Part shown: positions 35,718 to 43,939 of the stretch, one piece after another | How the letters are laid out: each line of letters begins with the position of its first letter | Numbering within the stretch: position 1 is the first letter of the stretch | Origin: Arthrobacter sp. SLBN-112 | Lineage (GTDB): Bacteria; Actinomycetota; Actinomycetes; Actinomycetales; Micrococcaceae | Assembly (NCBI RefSeq): GCF_030944625.1 | Contig: NZ_JAUSXY010000001.1 | Coordinates: 3,162,001 to 3,226,000 of the forward strand | Length of the DNA: 64,000 nucleotides | Reading direction: 5' to 3' | Made by a program: the position numbers and the translations under genes | Notes under the pieces: generated by a model | The model's input: only the letters and a program-made list of their open reading frames with translations | The model's database searches: none | Told to the model about the DNA's origin: nothing

Positions 35718-35753
35718 ACGTCACCACCGCACACCTGAGCAGAAGGAACTTCA

Positions 35754-36440
35754 ATGGCGCGCCTCGATGACCAGGGCACACTTCTCCGGCCCACCCCATC
35801 AGCCATCCTCAGCGCAACCCGGGTTGTGTCAGTCCTCCGTGCCGGCCATGCTTCCCAGTACGCGCCGGTCATCGAGGCGCTCCAACTGGGCGGTATCCGG
35901 AGCATCGAACTGACCCTCAGCACGCCGGGTGTCTGGGACGAACTGCCCCTCCTGCAGGAGAGGTTCGGCGACACCGTGGAAATCGGCGTCGGAACCGTCA
36001 CCACGGCCGCCGAAGCAGAAACCGCCCTGGATCTTGGTGCGGCCTACATCGTCACCCCCGTCACCGATCCGGACATCATTTCCGCCTGCGTCCGCCGCGG
36101 CGTGGCCGTCTACCCGGGCGGTCTGACCCCAACCGAACTCCATGCCGGATGGAAACTGGGCGCCACCGCCGTCAAGGTTTTCCCCGCCTCCAACGTTGGT
36201 GCCGGCTACATCTCACAGCTGCGCGGACCCTTTCCTGACATCGAGGTCATCCCTTCCGGTGGCGTGGACATCGACGACGTTCCCGCCTGGATCCGGGCAG
36301 GAGCACTTGCGGTCAGCATGGGCGGCCCCCTCCTTGGGGATGCCTTCAAAGGCGGCGACCTCCTTGACCTTACGGCCCGTGCCCGCCGCGTCCGGGAACT
36401 TGTGGACCAGACCGCAGAACAGCTTGGAGCAGCCCGATGA
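35754..36440 (+). CDS. eda: 2-keto-3-deoxy-6-phosphogluconate (KDPG/KHG) aldolase
   Basis: A 228-residue class I aldolase that splits KDPG to pyruvate and glyceraldehyde-3-phosphate. The Schiff-base lysine is in GATAVKVFPASNVGA. A general-base Glu lies in IRSIELTLSTPG, and the phosphate site in VIPSGGVDIDD and VSMGGPLLGD. The length is slightly above the typical 205-215 residues because of an N-terminal extension of about 20 residues. The ATG follows AGAAGGAA, and the stop overlaps the kinase start by four bases (ATGA). It completes the Entner-Doudoroff-like tail of the operon. Confidence 0.94.
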   Translation: MARLDDQGTLLRPTPSAILSATRVVSVLRAGHASQYAPVIEALQLGGIRSIELTLSTPGVWDELPLLQERFGDTVEIGVGTVTTAAEAETALDLGAAYIVTPVTDPDIISACVRRGVAVYPGGLTPTELHAGWKLGATAVKVFPASNVGAGYISQLRGPFPDIEVIPSGGVDIDDVPAWIRAGALAVSMGGPLLGDAFKGGDLLDLTARARRVRELVDQTAEQLGAAR

Positions 36441-37387
36441 ACGACGCGCCATACGTGCTCACCTTCGGCGAAACCATGGCGCTTATGCGCACTGACCAGG
36501 TGGGGCCTCTCGCCCACACCTCCACCCTCAGCCTGGGCATCGGCGGCTCGGAATCCAACGTCGCCATCGGGCTCCAACGGCTCGGCGTACAGGCGGTCTG
36601 GTGCGGACGCGTGGGAGCTGACTCATTGGGTAGCCTAGTGGAACGGGAAATCCGGGCCGAGGGCGTCGACGTCCGTACCGTCATCGACCCGTGGGCCCCT
36701 ACCGGACTCATGATCAAGGAACGCCGGACCCCCGCCACCCAACGCGTCAGCTACTACCGGTCCGGCAGCGCCGGATCCCGGATCACGCCGGAGAACATCG
36801 ACGAACAACTGGTGTCCGGAGCTGCCCTGCTCCACGTCACGGGTATCACCCCCGCGCTTTCCCCGGAGGCGGCATCAACGCTCAGACACGCCGTGGAGGG
36901 CGCGCGTGCCCACCACGTGACGGTTTCCTTTGATTTGAACTACCGCGGAAACCTGTGGTCCCCGGAATCTGCCCGAAGTGTCTACCGGGACATCATCCCG
37001 CTCGCCGACATCGTGTTCGCAGGCGAGGATGAAGCCGTGATCGCGGTCGGCGCCGGCGACCCGGAGGAGCTGGCCCGGCGCATCAGTGCGCTTGGTCCAC
37101 GCCAGGCCGTCATCAAACTCGGCGCAGACGGCGCAATTGCCCTGATTCAGGACACTATATTCCGCCAATCCGCGGTCACCGTTGACACTGTAGACACTGT
37201 GGGGGCCGGTGATGCTTTCGTCGCCGGCTACCTGGCCGAATTCGTCACCGGCCGCGGACCGCAAGAGCGGCTCAACACCGCCGCCGCAACCGGCGCGTTC
37301 GCCTGCCTCGTCCCGGGAGACTGGGAAGGCCTCCCCCGCCGTCACGAACTGCCGATGCTGCAAACACGCGAGCCCGTCAGCCGTTGA
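36437..37387 (+). CDS. kdgK: 2-keto-3-deoxygluconate kinase (PfkB family)
   Basis: A 316-residue ribokinase-type sugar kinase that makes KDPG from KDG and ATP. The N-terminal GGSESNVAIGLQRLG, the middle VSFDLNYRGNLWS and the C-terminal anion hole with catalytic Asp, DTVGAGDAFVAGY, are the PfkB signatures. FGETMALMRTDQVGPL at the start is typical of KdgK. It is directly coupled to the aldolase gene, which strongly supports KDG over ribose or fructose as substrate. Confidence 0.91.
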   Translation: MNDAPYVLTFGETMALMRTDQVGPLAHTSTLSLGIGGSESNVAIGLQRLGVQAVWCGRVGADSLGSLVEREIRAEGVDVRTVIDPWAPTGLMIKERRTPATQRVSYYRSGSAGSRITPENIDEQLVSGAALLHVTGITPALSPEAASTLRHAVEGARAHHVTVSFDLNYRGNLWSPESARSVYRDIIPLADIVFAGEDEAVIAVGAGDPEELARRISALGPRQAVIKLGADGAIALIQDTIFRQSAVTVDTVDTVGAGDAFVAGYLAEFVTGRGPQERLNTAAATGAFACLVPGDWEGLPRRHELPMLQTREPVSR

Positions 37388-37410
37388 CGGACACAAAACC
37401 CAGGGAGACC

Positions 37411-38472
37411 ATGATGCCCTCGACAAGCCCGGCCAGGACCCCGTATGTCATTGGCGCCTATGCGGCCGCGCCAAGCCTGGTGGGATGGGATCCCGTTGCT
37501 GAAGGAAAGTTCCTGGCCTCCGTGTTTGCCCTCGAGGGCGTGGCCGGCCTGGAAGTTCCCTTCACGGGGAAGCTCCATAAAGAGGACGAAGCCTGGTTCC
37601 TGCGGCAACTCCCGGACGATGCACGGTTCGTGGTGACGACCATACCCGGGACCATGGCCAGGCTGCAGGCCGACCAGAGCTTCGGCCTTGCCTCAACATC
37701 CGCGTCCGGCCGGAGGTCGGCACTGGATTTTGTCCAGGATGCGCTGGACTCGGTGAAACGGCTCAACCGGCACTTGGGCAGGCCGGCCGTCGTCGCGCTG
37801 GAGCTGCATGCTGCCCCGGTAGCTGCCGGTGATGCCGCGTCGGCTGCCGCCCTGGAAGCCTCGCTGACCGAACTGGCTCGCTGGGACACGGCCGGGGCCC
37901 GCCTCGTCCTGGAACACTGCGACGCCCTGATACCAGGCCATGTCCCTGCCAAAGGCTTCCTTGGCCTGGAAGCGGAGGCAGAGGCGGTGCAGCGGGCGGC
38001 CGACGCCACAGGTCATCCTTTCGGCATGGTGGTCAACTGGGGCCGGTCGGTTATCGAGCAGCGGCGGCCAGAGGCCGGGCGTGAACACATCACCTACCTT
38101 CGTGACCGTGGACTGCTGGCAGGCGTTGTACTTTCCGGGTGCGCCAGCGTTGACACGAGGTACGGTCCCGCTTGGGCTGATGTCCACGTACCGCCCGCCC
38201 CGCCAGAATCAGCCCGGTCCGGGCCGTCCGATCTGACCATCAGTTCAGAGGGAGTCCTTGAGCCAGCCTCGCTACTGACCATTGGGCGGATAGAAGAGTG
38301 CCTGGAGGCGGCCGGGCCCCTGCCCAAAACAGGATTCCGGGCAATCAAGGTGGCAGCACCCCCAAACGCCAGCGTGGAAGAGCGCGTAGCTGCCATTGCA
38401 CAGACCCTGACGGTCGCCCAGCGGGCTTCTCCCGACCCTACAGCCCTGGCCATATCTGCAGACGACGCCTGA
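37411..38472 (+). CDS. DUF4862 family protein
   Basis: A 353-residue soluble protein I recognise as the DUF4862 family, which I know mainly from actinobacterial sugar clusters. The blocks PYVIGAYAAAPSLVGWDP, GLEVPFTGKLHKEDEAWFLR, ALELHAAPVA, LVLEHCDALIPGH, GMVVNWGRSVIEQRRP and GFRAIKVAAPPN suggest a TIM-barrel-like fold with conserved Glu, His and Asp. Function is not established to my knowledge. Its place as the last gene of the sugar-acid operon, 23 bases after KDG kinase, suggests a sugar isomerase, lactonase or epimerase side role. ATG 37411 (or 37414) follows AGGGAG. TTG 37384 was rejected. Confidence 0.8.
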   Translation: MMPSTSPARTPYVIGAYAAAPSLVGWDPVAEGKFLASVFALEGVAGLEVPFTGKLHKEDEAWFLRQLPDDARFVVTTIPGTMARLQADQSFGLASTSASGRRSALDFVQDALDSVKRLNRHLGRPAVVALELHAAPVAAGDAASAAALEASLTELARWDTAGARLVLEHCDALIPGHVPAKGFLGLEAEAEAVQRAADATGHPFGMVVNWGRSVIEQRRPEAGREHITYLRDRGLLAGVVLSGCASVDTRYGPAWADVHVPPAPPESARSGPSDLTISSEGVLEPASLLTIGRIEECLEAAGPLPKTGFRAIKVAAPPNASVEERVAAIAQTLTVAQRASPDPTALAISADDA

Positions 38473-38535
38473 AGCCGGCTGAACGTCATCAGGTGAGGCC
38501 GTCACAGTTCCCGTTGAGGCGAGGTGGCGCCCGTT

Positions 38536-38563
38536 GGGGCAGAAACCTGGCTCCGCCCCTTTT
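38536..38563 (+). terminator. candidate terminator of the sugar-acid operon
   Basis: GGGGC / GCCCC arms with a 14-base loop, followed by TTTT. The stem is only 5 bp, so this is a weak candidate. It sits 63 bases after the DUF4862 stop. Confidence 0.35.
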
Positions 38564-38590
38564 AAGGCCAATTGGGCGCATGATTAGCCC

Positions 38591-39151
38591 ATGCGCAGGA
38601 ACATCTGGTGCTTGACGGCCGCTATCGTCACCACGCTCATCTTTGGGAGCGTGTACGTATCGTTCCAACAAATCGGCCGGCACACGGCAAACATGGCACC
38701 AGCCGCCGCTGCCGCAGCCCAGCTCCAGCACATGGGATCCGACGTCACGGCCGGACCCCGGTTGGAACTGACACCGGACAGCGGGATCTTCCTCATTGTC
38801 TACGACGAGGGCAATGTCCCAATTTCCACTACCGTTACCCTGCATGGCACTGTCCCTTCCGTCCCCGACGGTGTGCTCCAAACCGCGAGGTCCCTTGGTA
38901 CTGACACCGTGACCTGGCAGCCAGAGCCCAACCTGCGGATGGCCATCGTCGCGAAGGAAGCGGCGGGCAAAGTCGTCGTCGCAGGGCAGTCCCTGGCACC
39001 CTTCGAAGCCAGCGACAGGATGACCCTGACCTTCCTGGCACTGGGCTGGCTCGGCGGCCTGCTCGTCATCGCCGGCGCCTGCGCTGCCCTCACCCTTGTC
39101 GCGCGCAGACCAGGCAGACGCCAGGGAGCTCCCCGGGTGGACCCCGCCTGA
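38591..39151 (+). CDS. hypothetical membrane-anchored protein
   Basis: A 186-residue protein of unknown function with one hydrophobic helix at residues 5-27 (TAAIVTTLIFGSVYVSF) and another at about 147-172 (LTFLALGWLGGLLVIAGACAAL). The extracytoplasmic middle domain contains TPDSGIFLIVYDEGNVPISTTVTLHG, resembling an Ig-like or CopC-like beta sandwich. A short basic tail follows the second helix. The ATG is not preceded by a strong ribosome site. It is a single gene between two sugar operons. I do not recognise the family. Confidence 0.65.
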   Translation: MRRNIWCLTAAIVTTLIFGSVYVSFQQIGRHTANMAPAAAAAAQLQHMGSDVTAGPRLELTPDSGIFLIVYDEGNVPISTTVTLHGTVPSVPDGVLQTARSLGTDTVTWQPEPNLRMAIVAKEAAGKVVVAGQSLAPFEASDRMTLTFLALGWLGGLLVIAGACAALTLVARRPGRRQGAPRVDPA

Positions 39152-39316
39152 TGATCCACGGAGCAAAATACGGCTCTGGGGGCGGGCGCCACGCGGAACC
39201 GGTTTACATTTTGCATTCCGGGAACGGCAATCCCCACTTCCGTTCTGGGTCATCAGCAGGAGATTCTGGCCGGGTTGGCCGTCCTGCTCGTCCATACCCA
39301 GGGCTACCTCAGAACC

Positions 39317-39328
39317 TGACACGAGTTA
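39317..39328 (+). promoter_or_regulatory. operator upstream of the fructan-operon LacI gene
   Basis: TGACACGAGTTA differs by one base from TGACACGTGTTA and by two from TAACACGTGTTA in the next promoter (40553 and 40585). It lies 36 bases before the LacI start, which suggests autoregulation by the same protein. The rest of 39152-39363 holds nothing else I can support. Confidence 0.65.
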
Positions 39329-39363
39329 GGTATGCTATGCCGAAAGGCAGGTGATGGATCGGT

Positions 39364-40407
39364 ATGGCCATACGTAAAGCAACGGCACTGGACGTGGCAC
39401 GGCGGGCAGGGGTGTCCCGCAGTGCAGTGTCACTGGTACTAAACGGCAGGGCAAACGGCAACGTCACCGCTGAACGCCAGGAGCGGGTGCTCCGCGCCGC
39501 GGCGGAGCTAAATTACACGCCCAACTCCGTTGCCCTCAGCCTGCGCAACCAGCAGACATCGACGATCGGCGTCATCACGGATGACATCGTCACCAGCCCC
39601 TTCGCCGGCCGGCTGATCAGCGGCGCCTCACGCACGGCCTTGGCCCGCGGATACATGGTCCTGGTGGTCGACACAGAACATGATACGGCCCGCGATGGCG
39701 CTGCGGCGCAGCAACTCGTGCACCGGCAGGTCGACGGAATCATGTACGCCACCGGCAGCCTGCGTGAAATTACCGCCCCACCGGCCATGCTCACCCTGCC
39801 AGCCATTCTGGCCAATTGCACCGATGCCGGCTCGCAACTCCAGTCGGTAATACCGGCAGAGGTCGACGGCGGACGAGCGGCGGCACAGCTGCTGATTGAC
39901 CTGGGCCACCGCCGCATCACCCTGTTGACCGGAACTCTCAGCTCACCCGCCGCCCCGCAGCGTGAACAGGGTTACCGTGAGGCCATGGCCGAAGCGGGGC
40001 TGGGCCCCGAACAACAGCATGTCCATGCGACCGGATGGGACATCGATGACGGCTACCGGGCCGCTTCCTCGGTTCTGGGCCGCAAAGACCGGCCGACAGC
40101 GATCATTTGCTCCAACGACAGGGTTGCCACCGGTGTTTTGCTGTACGCCGCGGCCGCGGGACTGCGCGTACCGGAGGATCTGTCCGTGGTGGGCTACGAC
40201 GACCAGCAGAACCTCGCCGCCAACCTTGTTCCCGCCCTAACGACGGTGGCACTTCCGCACGCCGAAATCGGAGCAGCGGCCATGTCCCTGCTGTTGGACG
40301 CGGTCGAAGGAAAAGTCCCGGCAGCTGAGGATTTGGAAGCAGGAACTCTCTACATGCCCTGCCGGATCATTCCCCGGGCGTCCACTGCAGCGGTTCCGGC
40401 CGGCTAA
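39364..40407 (+). CDS. LacI-family regulator of the fructan uptake operon
   Basis: A 347-residue LacI/GalR repressor with DNA-binding helices ATALDVARRAGVSRSAVSLVLNGRA, a hinge around RVLRAAAELNYTPNSVALSL and a periplasmic-binding-protein-like sensor ending GTLYMPCRIIPRAST. The region before ATG 39364 has only a weak GGCAGG site. It lies just upstream of the fructan transporter promoter, where two copies of the palindrome also found before this gene occur. It should be released by a fructo-oligosaccharide or fructose derivative. Confidence 0.92.
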   Translation: MAIRKATALDVARRAGVSRSAVSLVLNGRANGNVTAERQERVLRAAAELNYTPNSVALSLRNQQTSTIGVITDDIVTSPFAGRLISGASRTALARGYMVLVVDTEHDTARDGAAAQQLVHRQVDGIMYATGSLREITAPPAMLTLPAILANCTDAGSQLQSVIPAEVDGGRAAAQLLIDLGHRRITLLTGTLSSPAAPQREQGYREAMAEAGLGPEQQHVHATGWDIDDGYRAASSVLGRKDRPTAIICSNDRVATGVLLYAAAAGLRVPEDLSVVGYDDQQNLAANLVPALTTVALPHAEIGAAAMSLLLDAVEGKVPAAEDLEAGTLYMPCRIIPRASTAAVPAG

Positions 40408-40551
40408 CCTGGCGGACAGTTCCATATCGCCTGGCTGAAACATAATGACAGGGACGTCCTATCCCGGCCCCGGCGGGAGCACGACGTCCGCGTATGGCCA
40501 GGCAGTCCGCGCTCGTGATTCAACTTCACTGAACCACTCGAAAAGTCTTGC

Positions 40552-40596
40552 TTGACACGTGTTAGGTCCACTACCTACTCTACTTAACACGTGTTA
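40552..40596 (+). promoter_or_regulatory. fructan operon promoter with two LacI operators
   Basis: TTGACA at 40552 and TACTCT at 40576 form a -35/-10 pair. Operator 1 (TGACACGTGTTA, 40553-40564) overlaps the -35. Operator 2 (TAACACGTGTTA, 40585-40596, perfect 12-bp palindrome) covers the expected transcription start. The centres are 32 bp apart, about three helical turns, allowing two dimers on one face. The rest of 40408-40609 holds no gene. Confidence 0.78.
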
Positions 40597-40609
40597 GGAG
40601 GAGCCGACA

Positions 40610-42070
40610 ATGACGTCTGAAAAGACACCGGGTAAAGCAAACCCCTCGTATGCGCCGCGGTCCGGCAGTGGACTTTCACAGCTCACGCGGCGGTCCCTGC
40701 TGGGCCTGACCGGCCTGGCTGTCGCGGGAGCCACGGTGGGCGCCTGGCCCCGACTGACCGGAAGCGACATTCCAGGCCGCGGGAGTAAAGCCCTGAACAT
40801 CGCCATCCTTGGAACGGCAGCCGACGCGGCGGCCCGCCAGGGTCTGGTTCAGGCGTTTACCGCCGCCCACCCTGATATTCCGGTCCGCTTGCAGGCGATC
40901 CAGGGCGCGGACTGGAAGGACTTCTTTTCCAAGATCCTCACCATGGCCGCCGCCGGAACACCGCCGGACGTCGTCTACGTAGCCACTGAGGGCGCCCAAC
41001 TGTTCGCCGACAAGCTCGCCGAACCGCTGGATGACTATGTCCGCCGGGACGCAGCGGACATGAGGGATTACTTCGACGACGTTCATCCGAGCCTGCTGGA
41101 AGCCTTCATGTACCAAGGCAACCTCTACCAGCTTCCGCTGGACTGGAACGCGGCGAACATGTATTTGAACACCACCACCTTCGCCCAGGCCGGGCTCGAC
41201 CGGCCCAGGGAAGACTGGACCCAGGACGACTTCAGCGCCATCCTCCGTGCGTTGCGGAAAGCACGCCCAGCCGATTTCACCCCGTACTACTGGACCAACC
41301 GCCTTTTCGGTGGAGTAGTGCCATGGCTATACGCCAACAACACCAGCTTCCTGACCGAAACCAAGGCACCCGGCGGGGACTGGCTTTGGGACCGTTTCTA
41401 CCCGACCGACCCAGCCCGGGCCACACGCGGCGGCGGCTACCAGTGGCTCTCGCCCAACGCCGAGGACGGGCGCGTCATCGAAACCTTCGACTACCTGCGC
41501 GAACTCGTTGCCGAAGGACTGGGCGTCCGTCCTGAAGCCGGGGGCGGCAACGCCTTGGTTGGACTGTTCGGCAACAACCGCATCGGCACCACGCCGGCCG
41601 GCGGTTACTGGGCACAGGGCCTGCACGACGCCGGCATGACCCCCGACCAATTCGACGTGCAGTTCTTCCCGCGCTGGCGCAGCCAGCGGCATCAGTTCGG
41701 TGCCGCCGGCTATGCGATCATGCGCACGGCCAAGGACAAGGACGCCGCGTGGGAATGGGTTAAGTTCTGCTCCAGCCGCGAAGCAATGCAGCTGGCCATT
41801 CCCAAACCAAACACCACCCCCACCCGCCGCTCGATGGTCAATGAGTCCTTTTACGCGGCCACCGGACCCAAGCATTGGAAAGTCTTCTACGACACCCTCG
41901 ACAGGTTCCCCACCTCCGGCCCCATTCCCGCTCCGCCGCAGCAGGCCGCCGTCGAAACTGCCCTGATGAAAAACGTTTCCACTGCCGTCAGCGGCAGTTC
42001 CGCTGATGTGCGGGCCGCGATGGGCACCCTGCAGCGAGATCTCGAACTGGCCCTCAGGAGGAACTCATGA
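40610..42070 (+). CDS. sugar ABC transporter substrate-binding protein (CUT1 type)
   Basis: A 486-residue extracellular solute-binding protein (family 1). A twin-arginine start LTRRSLLGLTGLAVAGA suggests Tat export. There is no clear lipobox Cys. The mature part begins NIAILGTAADAAARQGLVQAF and includes AAGTPPDVVYVATEGAQLF, YQLPLDWNAANMYLN and KFCSSREAMQLAIP, typical of oligosaccharide binders. Coupling to two permeases, a GH32 and a fructokinase makes a fructo-oligosaccharide or sucrose-like ligand likely. The ATG follows AGGAGGAG. The stop overlaps the permease start by four bases. Confidence 0.92.
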   Translation: MTSEKTPGKANPSYAPRSGSGLSQLTRRSLLGLTGLAVAGATVGAWPRLTGSDIPGRGSKALNIAILGTAADAAARQGLVQAFTAAHPDIPVRLQAIQGADWKDFFSKILTMAAAGTPPDVVYVATEGAQLFADKLAEPLDDYVRRDAADMRDYFDDVHPSLLEAFMYQGNLYQLPLDWNAANMYLNTTTFAQAGLDRPREDWTQDDFSAILRALRKARPADFTPYYWTNRLFGGVVPWLYANNTSFLTETKAPGGDWLWDRFYPTDPARATRGGGYQWLSPNAEDGRVIETFDYLRELVAEGLGVRPEAGGGNALVGLFGNNRIGTTPAGGYWAQGLHDAGMTPDQFDVQFFPRWRSQRHQFGAAGYAIMRTAKDKDAAWEWVKFCSSREAMQLAIPKPNTTPTRRSMVNESFYAATGPKHWKVFYDTLDRFPTSGPIPAPPQQAAVETALMKNVSTAVSGSSADVRAAMGTLQRDLELALRRNS

Positions 42071-42996
42071 TCACCACTGCCGCCGCTCCACGCCGAACGG
42101 CGCAAACAGCGGCCGCCCGCCGACCGTTGATTGAGCGGTGGCTGGCCACGATCTTCCTTGCTCCCACGGTACTCGGGATGGCCCTGTTCACCTTCCTGCC
42201 GATCATCGGCTCGCTGGTCCTGGCCTTCTTCCGCTGGGACATCATTTCTGCACCCCAGTTCGTCGGTTTCGCCAACTTCGCCTCCTTGGCACAGGACCCC
42301 ACCGTTCGGGTGTCGTTCCTGAACACCATCGTGTTCGTCGTCGTAGCAGTCACGCTTCAACTCGGCATCGCGCTTGGCCTGGCGTCCATGCTGCAGCCCA
42401 GGATGCCGTCCTGGCTCAGGGTGTTCCTGCGGTCCACCTTCTTCTTTCCCCTGGTGCTGTCGGCCGCGTCAGTGTCCATTTTCATGCGATACATGTTCAA
42501 CGAACAGTTCGGCGTGGTGAACTGGCTCCTGTCGCTCATCGGCATTCCCGCAGTCCCGTGGCTGACCAGTCCCGTGGCCTCCGCCGCCGTCGTCGTCCTG
42601 GTCTACGTCTGGCAGAACTTCGGGTTCTCCTTCCTCCTCTTCCTCGGCGCCCTGACCAACATTCCCAAGGAACTACACGAAGCCGCCAACCTGGATGGCG
42701 CCACAGGCTGGAAGCAGTTCAGCAATGTCACCCTTCCGCTGATCAGCCCCACCGTGCTGGTGGCCTCCGTGATGGCCATCATCAGTGCCCTGCAGGTCTT
42801 TGACCAGCCCTACGTCCTGACCAACGGGGGTCCCGGCGATTCCACCCGCACCGCCGTCATGGTCATCTTTGAATCCGCCTTCCAGCAACTGGAGTTCGGC
42901 GAAGCCTCGGCCATAGGCCTGGTACTCACTGTTCTTATCCTTGCCGTCACCGCCCTGCAATTCCGCCTCAGCCGCCGCTTCGTCTTCTACCAGTGA
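42067..42996 (+). CDS. sugar ABC transporter permease (CUT1, MalF-like)
   Basis: A 309-residue permease with six hydrophobic helices. The N-terminal block PLIERWLATIFLAPTVLGMALF and the EAA loop HEAANLDGATGWKQFSNVTLPLISP are diagnostic of the MalF/UgpA class. It starts at ATG after AGGAGGAACTC. With the next permease it forms the heterodimeric channel. No ATPase is encoded in the operon. Confidence 0.93.
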   Translation: MITTAAAPRRTAQTAAARRPLIERWLATIFLAPTVLGMALFTFLPIIGSLVLAFFRWDIISAPQFVGFANFASLAQDPTVRVSFLNTIVFVVVAVTLQLGIALGLASMLQPRMPSWLRVFLRSTFFFPLVLSAASVSIFMRYMFNEQFGVVNWLLSLIGIPAVPWLTSPVASAAVVVLVYVWQNFGFSFLLFLGALTNIPKELHEAANLDGATGWKQFSNVTLPLISPTVLVASVMAIISALQVFDQPYVLTNGGPGDSTRTAVMVIFESAFQQLEFGEASAIGLVLTVLILAVTALQFRLSRRFVFYQ

Positions 42997-43004
42997 GGTC
43001 CCTC

Positions 43005-43916
43005 ATGTCCAGCCAGACCCTGCACACCGGGACCGGGAAGACCTCCGGTTCCACCACCGGCACACCAACCGCGCCCAAGCCCTACCGCCACCGCCGCCTG
43101 CCCGCTGCAGGAACCGTCGGCAGGTACACGGCCCTGGCCGTGGCAGCCGCGCTGACCCTCGGCCCTGTCTTGTGGACCCTTTCCACCTCCCTGCGGACGC
43201 CGTCGGAATCCTTCAACCTGCCGCCGTCCTTCCTGCCCATCAACCCGGACTTCACCGCTTACCAAGAGGTGTTCAAACAGATCAACGTGGGCCTCCTGGT
43301 CCTGAACAGCGCCTTGGTGACCGGACTGATCGCACTTGGCCAGATGGCTTCCGCCACCCTGGCCGGCTACGCCTTCGCCCGTCTGGACTTCCGCGGCAAG
43401 AACGCCATCTTCTCACTGGTGCTGGCCACCATGATGGTCCCGGTTCAGGTCACGATCGTCCCGGTGTTCATGCTCATTCGAGGGATGGGCCTGTCCGATA
43501 CCCTGCTGGCCCTGATCCTGCCGGCCATTCCCACCGCCTTCGGCACCTTCCTGATGCGCCAATACTTCCTGGGCCTGCCAAACGACTTCGCAGAAGCGGC
43601 CTCCCTGGACGGCGCCGGACCATGGCGGATCTTCCGTTCCGTCTACGTTCCATTGGCCGTCCCCGGCATGGCAATCGTCGGGATCCTTGCCTTCAACTTC
43701 CACTGGAACGAGTTCTTCCGGCCACTGATCCTCACCATCAGCGAACAGAACTTCACCCTCCCCCTCGGCCTGGTCACGCTCCAGGGCAACCTTGGCACCG
43801 GAAGCATTTCGGTGGTCCTCGCCGGCGTGATCCTATCCATGCTGCCCGCACTGGTCGTCTTTATCTTCGGCCAACGCACCCTCCGCGAAGGCCTCACGGC
43901 CGGCGCGAGCAAATAA
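43005..43916 (+). CDS. sugar ABC transporter permease (CUT1, MalG-like)
   Basis: A 303-residue permease with six helices. The EAA loop is FAEAASLDGAGPWRIFRSVYVPLAVPG. The N-terminal LTLGPVLWTLSTSLRTPSE and C-terminal FGQRTLREGLTAGASK are typical of MalG-type subunits. ATG 43005 has GAGG upstream; the GTG at 42993 is less likely. It pairs with the preceding permease and probably uses a shared MsiK-type ATPase encoded elsewhere, as common in actinobacteria. Confidence 0.92.
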   Translation: MSSQTLHTGTGKTSGSTTGTPTAPKPYRHRRLPAAGTVGRYTALAVAAALTLGPVLWTLSTSLRTPSESFNLPPSFLPINPDFTAYQEVFKQINVGLLVLNSALVTGLIALGQMASATLAGYAFARLDFRGKNAIFSLVLATMMVPVQVTIVPVFMLIRGMGLSDTLLALILPAIPTAFGTFLMRQYFLGLPNDFAEAASLDGAGPWRIFRSVYVPLAVPGMAIVGILAFNFHWNEFFRPLILTISEQNFTLPLGLVTLQGNLGTGSISVVLAGVILSMLPALVVFIFGQRTLREGLTAGASK

Positions 43917-43939
43917 CTCAAACTCTCAAAAGGACCCTT

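Noticed and set aside
34763-36004. 413-codon minus-strand frame across the transporter and aldolase genes
   Set aside because: It spans two well-supported plus-strand genes and an intergenic hairpin, and is Gly/Asp/Glu-rich shadow sequence.
42941-43939. Long upstream extension of the GH32 frame
   Set aside because: It lies within the MalG-like permease in another frame. GTG 43940 with AAAAGGA is the natural start.
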